In this document: positions 14,776-18,198 of the stretch, piece by piece
Position numbering within the stretch: the first letter of the stretch is position 1
Layout of the letters: every line of letters begins with the position of its first letter
DNA from: Pseudomonadota bacterium
GTDB taxonomy: Bacteria > Pseudomonadota > Gammaproteobacteria > Xanthomonadales > Xanthomonadaceae
Assembly: GCA_025355485.1 (NCBI GenBank)
Contig: JANXZP010000171.1
Location: forward strand, 1-18,198
Length of the DNA: 18,198 bases
Direction of reading: 5' to 3'
Notes under the pieces: generated by a model
The model's input: the letters and a program-made list of their open reading frames with translations, nothing else
What the model was told of the DNA's origin: nothing
Database searches by the model: none
Made by a program: the position numbers and the translations under genes

Positions 14776-15690
14776 ATGAACAAGTTTCTGATGACGGCGG
14801 TACTCGCAATGGCAAGCCTTATGTCCACCCAGGCGCAGGCGAAATTGCAGGTATTCGCGTGCGAACCAGAATGGGGTGCGATGCTGCAGGAACTGGCCGG
14901 CGACAAGATCGATGTCGATGTCGCAACGACCGCGTTGCAGGATGTGCACCAGATCGAGGCCAAGCCGAGCCTGATCGCGAAGATCCGCCGTGCCGACCTG
15001 ACCGTGTGCGACGGCGCCGAACTCGAGATCGGCTGGCTGCCGAAACTCATCCAGCAGTCGGGCAACCAGAAGGTCGCATCGGGGCCGGGTTCGTTCATGG
15101 CCGCGAACCAGGTGAGCACGCTGGAAAAACCCACCGCGCTCGACCGCGCGAACGGCGACGTGCATCCGGAAGGCAATCCGCACATCCAGATGGATCCGCA
15201 CCGCATGCTGACCATCGCCAAAGCGCTCGATGCGCGGCTGGTGCAACTCGATCCGACGAATGCGGCGACCTATCAATCGCGCCTCGCCGATTTCTCCACG
15301 CGTTGGAATGCCGCAGTCGTGCGCTGGACGGCTGAAGCCGCGCCGCTGAAAGGCCGCAACATCGTCGTCCATCACAATAGCTGGATCTACCTGACCAACT
15401 GGCTCGGCATGCACGAGATCGGTTCGCTCGAACCCAAGCCCGGCGTGCCGCCGACCAGTTCGCACCTCGCCAGCCTGATCGACATCACCAAGAGTTCGCA
15501 CACGCTCGCGATCGTGCGCGCGGCATACCAGGATGCGAAGCCCAGCGACTGGCTGTCCGAGCATACCGATGGCGTGCCGGCCGTGAGCCTGCCGTTTACC
15601 GTCGGCGGCGATGCGCAATCAAAGGATCTGTTCGGTCTTTACGATTCGACCATCAGCAAATTGCTTGCCGCCGCAAAGGCCAGGCCGTGA
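14776..15690 (+). CDS. znuA: ZnuA-like periplasmic zinc-binding protein of an ABC importer
   Basis: A 304-aa cluster A-I (COG0803/TroA-like) solute-binding protein, which captures Zn2+ (or Mn2+) in the periplasm for an ABC-3 permease. It has a signal peptide (1-22, ending AQA), and the metal ligands are likely H58 (DVHQIEAKPS), H136 (GNPHIQMDP), H200 (VVHHNSWIYL) and D279 (VGGDAQSKD). The central helix and C-terminal lobe (SSHLASLIDITKSSH) are intact. The long His/Asp loop of classical ZnuA is missing; only H130 and H136 lie near its place, so metal preference is less certain. A strong GAGGG is 9 nt upstream of ATG 14776. The stop overlaps the permease GTG start by 4 nt. The symbol is by family resemblance; it could equally be a manganese binder, but the Zur-like site argues for zinc. 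Confidence 0.85.
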   Translation: MNKFLMTAVLAMASLMSTQAQAKLQVFACEPEWGAMLQELAGDKIDVDVATTALQDVHQIEAKPSLIAKIRRADLTVCDGAELEIGWLPKLIQQSGNQKVASGPGSFMAANQVSTLEKPTALDRANGDVHPEGNPHIQMDPHRMLTIAKALDARLVQLDPTNAATYQSRLADFSTRWNAAVVRWTAEAAPLKGRNIVVHHNSWIYLTNWLGMHEIGSLEPKPGVPPTSSHLASLIDITKSSHTLAIVRAAYQDAKPSDWLSEHTDGVPAVSLPFTVGGDAQSKDLFGLYDSTISKLLAAAKARP

Positions 15691-16538
15691 GCATCAGCCT
15701 CGAAGGCCTCGACATCCGCATCCTCGGCCCGGCCTGCGTCGCCGGCCTGATCGTGCTGTCCACCCACGTGCCGCTCGGCAAGCAGGTGCTCTCGCGCGGG
15801 ATCATCTTCATCGACCTCGCGATCGCGCAGGTCGCGGCGCTGGGCGTGATCCTGTCGCAATTCTTCAGCGTCGACGAATTTTTCGCCGCCCATTTCGGTG
15901 CGGCTTCAGCGGGCTACGGCGTGCAGCTCGTCGCGGTCGCGGCCGCGCTTGCGGGCGCGGGCCTGCTCGCATGGACCGACCGCCGCTGGCCGCAATTCCA
16001 GGAACCGTTGATCGGCACCTTGTTCGTGCTCGCCGCGACCGGCAGCCTGCTCGTCGTCTCGCACAATCCGGAAGGCAGCGAACACCTGAAAAGCCTGCTC
16101 GCCGCCGACATCCTGTTCATCGAATTCAAGCAACTGATTCCCGCCGCGTTGCTGTCCGCGATCCTGCTCGCCTTCATGTGGCTGCGCCGCGATCGCCTGT
16201 TCGGGCTGACGTTTTACGCGCTGTTTGCGATCGCGATCACCGCTTCGGTGCAACTGGTCGGCGTGTACCTCGTGTTCGCAAGCCTGATCGTGCCCGCGCT
16301 CGCAACCGCCGGCATGCGCGGCGCCGCGCGATTGTTCACCGCGTACAGCATCGGCGCGCTGGGCTATGCGCTTGGGTTGTGTTTGTCAGCGGTGTTCGAC
16401 CTGCCGAGCGGCGCGTTGATCGTGTGGACGCTGGCCGGCTGCGCCCTGCTCGCGCAATTCGTTCCGGCCGTGCGGCGCTCGCATCCGGCGCGGCACGGCA
16501 GCGATGTCGTGGTGCCACTGGAGAATGCCGACGCCTGA
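15687..16538 (+). CDS. znuB: ZnuB-like ABC-3 family metal permease
   Basis: A membrane permease of the ABC-3 (COG1108) family, 283 aa with about seven to eight hydrophobic helices. Landmarks are SRGIIFIDLAIAQVAALGVIL near the N-terminus, the cytosolic coupling region QFQEPLIGTLFVL and LLAADILFIEFKQL, and GVYLVFASLIVPALATAGMRG, which is the conserved late motif. It would pass metal delivered by the ZnuA-like protein into the cytoplasm. It starts at GTG 15687, which overlaps the upstream stop (GTGA), as the frame has no ATG at that end. No ATP-binding gene is found upstream or downstream within the window, so the ATPase must be encoded elsewhere or shared. A hairpin overlaps its stop codon. Confidence 0.86.
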   Translation: MSISLEGLDIRILGPACVAGLIVLSTHVPLGKQVLSRGIIFIDLAIAQVAALGVILSQFFSVDEFFAAHFGAASAGYGVQLVAVAAALAGAGLLAWTDRRWPQFQEPLIGTLFVLAATGSLLVVSHNPEGSEHLKSLLAADILFIEFKQLIPAALLSAILLAFMWLRRDRLFGLTFYALFAIAITASVQLVGVYLVFASLIVPALATAGMRGAARLFTAYSIGALGYALGLCLSAVFDLPSGALIVWTLAGCALLAQFVPAVRRSHPARHGSDVVVPLENADA

Positions 16539-16551
16539 TCGTCAGGCGTTT
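16531..16551 (+). terminator. possible terminator hairpin at the end of the zinc operon
   Basis: ACGCCTGA, TCG loop, TCAGGCGT form a perfect 8-bp stem overlapping the permease stop codon (TGA 16536-16538). A short TTTC follows instead of a proper U-tract, so termination may be weak or Rho-dependent. A loop of three is tight but workable. Confidence 0.45.
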
Positions 16552-16619
16552 CGTCAGGTGAATGCGCCGGCCGATCGGCGCTATCCTAGTCTGCAACCAC
16601 TACAGACTTGGAAACCACC

Positions 16620-18198
16620 ATGCGCATGACTTCACTCGCATCGCTCGCGATGACGATTACCCTCGCTGCCGGCTCTGCCGCCGTTCCTGCCGCGCAGATG
16701 CGACATGTCACCAACCAGTCGCAGTCCCAAGTCGACGCGCGTTTCGCGGACCTGTCCAAACGCTGGCTCGACGGCGCGATGCGCTTGTCGCCTACCAACG
16801 CGACCCAGACCGGCGACCATCGCTTCGATTCCGAAGTCGACGACCTGTCCGCCGCCGGTCGCGCAAAGGAAACCGCCTTCTCGAAACAGATGCTTGCCGA
16901 GCTCGATGCGATCGACCGCCGCAAGCTCTCGCGCGACAACCAGGTCGATGCTCTGGTGCTGCGCAACCAGCTGCGCTACGACATCTGGACCACCGAGCAA
17001 CTGCAGAGTTGGGCGTGGGATCCGCAGATCTACAACGGCGTCGCCGGCAACGCCTTGTACACCCTGGCCGCGCGCGATTTCGCGCCATGGCCGGATCGCC
17101 TGCGCAGCGCGACTGCGCGCATGGAAAAACTGCCCGAGCTGTTCGCGCAGACCCGCGCGAGCCTCGATCCCGCGCGCGTGCCGCTGATCCATGCGCAGAC
17201 CGTTGCCAAGCAGAATGCGGGCGTGCTCAGCATTGTCGACGACATGCTGATACCGCACGCGAAAGAGTTGTCTGCCGCCGACCGCAAGCGTTTCGATGCG
17301 GCGGTCGCGAACCTGCGCAAGGCCGTCGCCGAGCAGCAGACCTGGCTGGACAAGACCCTGGTGCCGAATGCGAAGGGCGACTTCCGCATCGGCAAGAAAC
17401 TCTACGACGAGAAGCTCGCGTTCGCGCTGGATTCGCCGATGACGCGCGCCGAGATCCGCCAGCGCGCCGAAGCCGAGATCGTGCGCGTGCGCGTGCAGAT
17501 GTACGGCATCGCGAAAGGGGCATTGGCCGGCAAGAAAGACGCGCCGCCGACGCCGGACAAACCGACCGATGCGCAGCAGCAGGCTGCGATCAAGGCCGCA
17601 CTCGACCTCGCCGCCGACGACCGGCCTGCACGCGACCAGGTCGTGGCGACCGCGAAGGAACAGCTCGCGAAGGCGACCGATTTCGTGCGCAGCAAGAACC
17701 TGATCACCCTGCCCGACTCTCCGGTGCAGGTGATCCTGATGCCCGAGTTCCAGCGCGGCGTCACCGTCGCGTATTGCGATTCGCCGGGCCCGCTCGACAA
17801 CAAGCTCGACACCTTCTACGCGGTGTCGCCGATCCCCGACGACTGGACCACCGAGCAGACCACTTCGTTCCTGCGCGAATACAACCGCCGTTCGATCGCT
17901 GAACTCAGCGTGCATGAGGCGATGCCGGGCCACTACGTGCAGTTGTGGCACTCGAACAAGCATCCGTCCACGCTGCGCGCGGTGCTCGGATCGGGTTCGT
18001 TCGTCGAAGGCTGGGCGGTGTATGCCGAACGCATGATGGCCGAACAGGGATTCCTCGACCGCGATCCGCTGTATCACCTGGTGCAATTGAAGTGGTACCT
18101 GCGCGCGACCGCGAACGCGAGCCTCGACCAGGCGATCCACGTCGACGGCATGTCGCGCGACGACGCGATGAAGCTGATGACCGTGACCACGTTCCAGG
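16620..18198 (+). CDS. DUF885 metallopeptidase-like exported protein (3' truncated by window)
   Basis: The visible 526 residues run to the window edge without a stop. The frame is continuous from ATG 16620, where GGAA lies ~7 nt upstream. It has a signal peptide (1 to ~25, AAVPA) and a helical N-terminal body typical of DUF885. The gluzincin-like motif is HEAMPGH at 432-438 (SVHEAMPGHYVQLWH), with the third metal ligand probably E463 (FVEGWAVYAE). DUF885 proteins are usually 580-620 aa, so about 60-90 residues are missing. They resemble M32-type zinc carboxypeptidases; activity on peptides is inferred. A possible -10, TATCCT (16582-16587), lies 33 nt upstream, which suggests its own promoter after the zinc operon. 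Some members carry an N-terminal lipid site; none is seen here. Whether it depends on the neighbouring zinc import is unknown. Confidence 0.88.
   Translation, partial: MRMTSLASLAMTITLAAGSAAVPAAQMRHVTNQSQSQVDARFADLSKRWLDGAMRLSPTNATQTGDHRFDSEVDDLSAAGRAKETAFSKQMLAELDAIDRRKLSRDNQVDALVLRNQLRYDIWTTEQLQSWAWDPQIYNGVAGNALYTLAARDFAPWPDRLRSATARMEKLPELFAQTRASLDPARVPLIHAQTVAKQNAGVLSIVDDMLIPHAKELSAADRKRFDAAVANLRKAVAEQQTWLDKTLVPNAKGDFRIGKKLYDEKLAFALDSPMTRAEIRQRAEAEIVRVRVQMYGIAKGALAGKKDAPPTPDKPTDAQQQAAIKAALDLAADDRPARDQVVATAKEQLAKATDFVRSKNLITLPDSPVQVILMPEFQRGVTVAYCDSPGPLDNKLDTFYAVSPIPDDWTTEQTTSFLREYNRRSIAELSVHEAMPGHYVQLWHSNKHPSTLRAVLGSGSFVEGWAVYAERMMAEQGFLDRDPLYHLVQLKWYLRATANASLDQAIHVDGMSRDDAMKLMTVTTFQ

Noticed and set aside
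16632..18140. 502-codon minus-strand frame over the last gene
   Set aside because: The plus frame, open to the window edge, carries a signal peptide and the HEAMPGH/EGW motifs of DUF885; the minus frame has no such content.

Overview
The window is GC-rich, densely coded chromosomal DNA from a Gram-negative bacterium. A gammaproteobacterium of the Xanthomonadales/Lysobacterales type is my best guess. This rests on the mix of families (a Reg_prop/Y_Y_Y/GGDEF sensor with a CCNG loop, a DUF885 peptidase-like protein, a Cus efflux system, a TfoX-like protein) and is inference, not a database result. I see no RNA genes, CRISPR arrays, insertion sequences or phage genes.

Layout. Positions 1-84 are the tail of an unrecognised gene. 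Positions 125-4075 (+) hold an exported cyclophilin-type prolyl isomerase and, 9 bp later, a large membrane-anchored diguanylate cyclase. Convergent to these, 4106-5591 (-) holds a TfoX-N domain protein with a basic tail and a VIT/CCC1-type metal transporter separated by one base. Divergent from them, 5671-6309 (+) holds a small cysteine-cluster protein of the YkgJ type and a GIY-YIG nuclease-family protein.

Positions 6386-13001 (-) form a copper/silver efflux operon, read in the order small Cys/His/Met exported protein, cusC, cusB, cusA, cusF. The last three junctions are 4-nt stop/start overlaps. The characteristic Cus ligands can be read in the translations: the three-methionine site of CusA, the three methionines of CusB, and His/Trp/Met/Met of CusF. 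Just beyond cusF lies a short relic that reads like the C-terminus of a sensor histidine kinase. No metal regulator gene is present in the window.

Positions 13358-16538 (+) form a probable zinc-uptake operon: an outer-membrane barrel protein with an N-terminal coiled coil, a ZnuA-like periplasmic binding protein, and a ZnuB-like permease that overlaps it by 4 nt. A TATAAT hexamer embedded in a Zur-box-like inverted repeat sits about 100 bp upstream of the first gene. No ATPase gene accompanies the permease. From 16620 to the window end is a DUF885 protein with an HEAMPGH metal-site motif, cut by the window edge.

The theme of the window is transition-metal handling: iron/manganese sequestration or export (VIT), copper/silver efflux (Cus), zinc import (Znu-like) and a probable zinc peptidase. 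The less-described parts are the Cys/His protein heading the cus operon, the barrel protein heading the zinc operon, the ATPase-less znu locus and the kinase relic.
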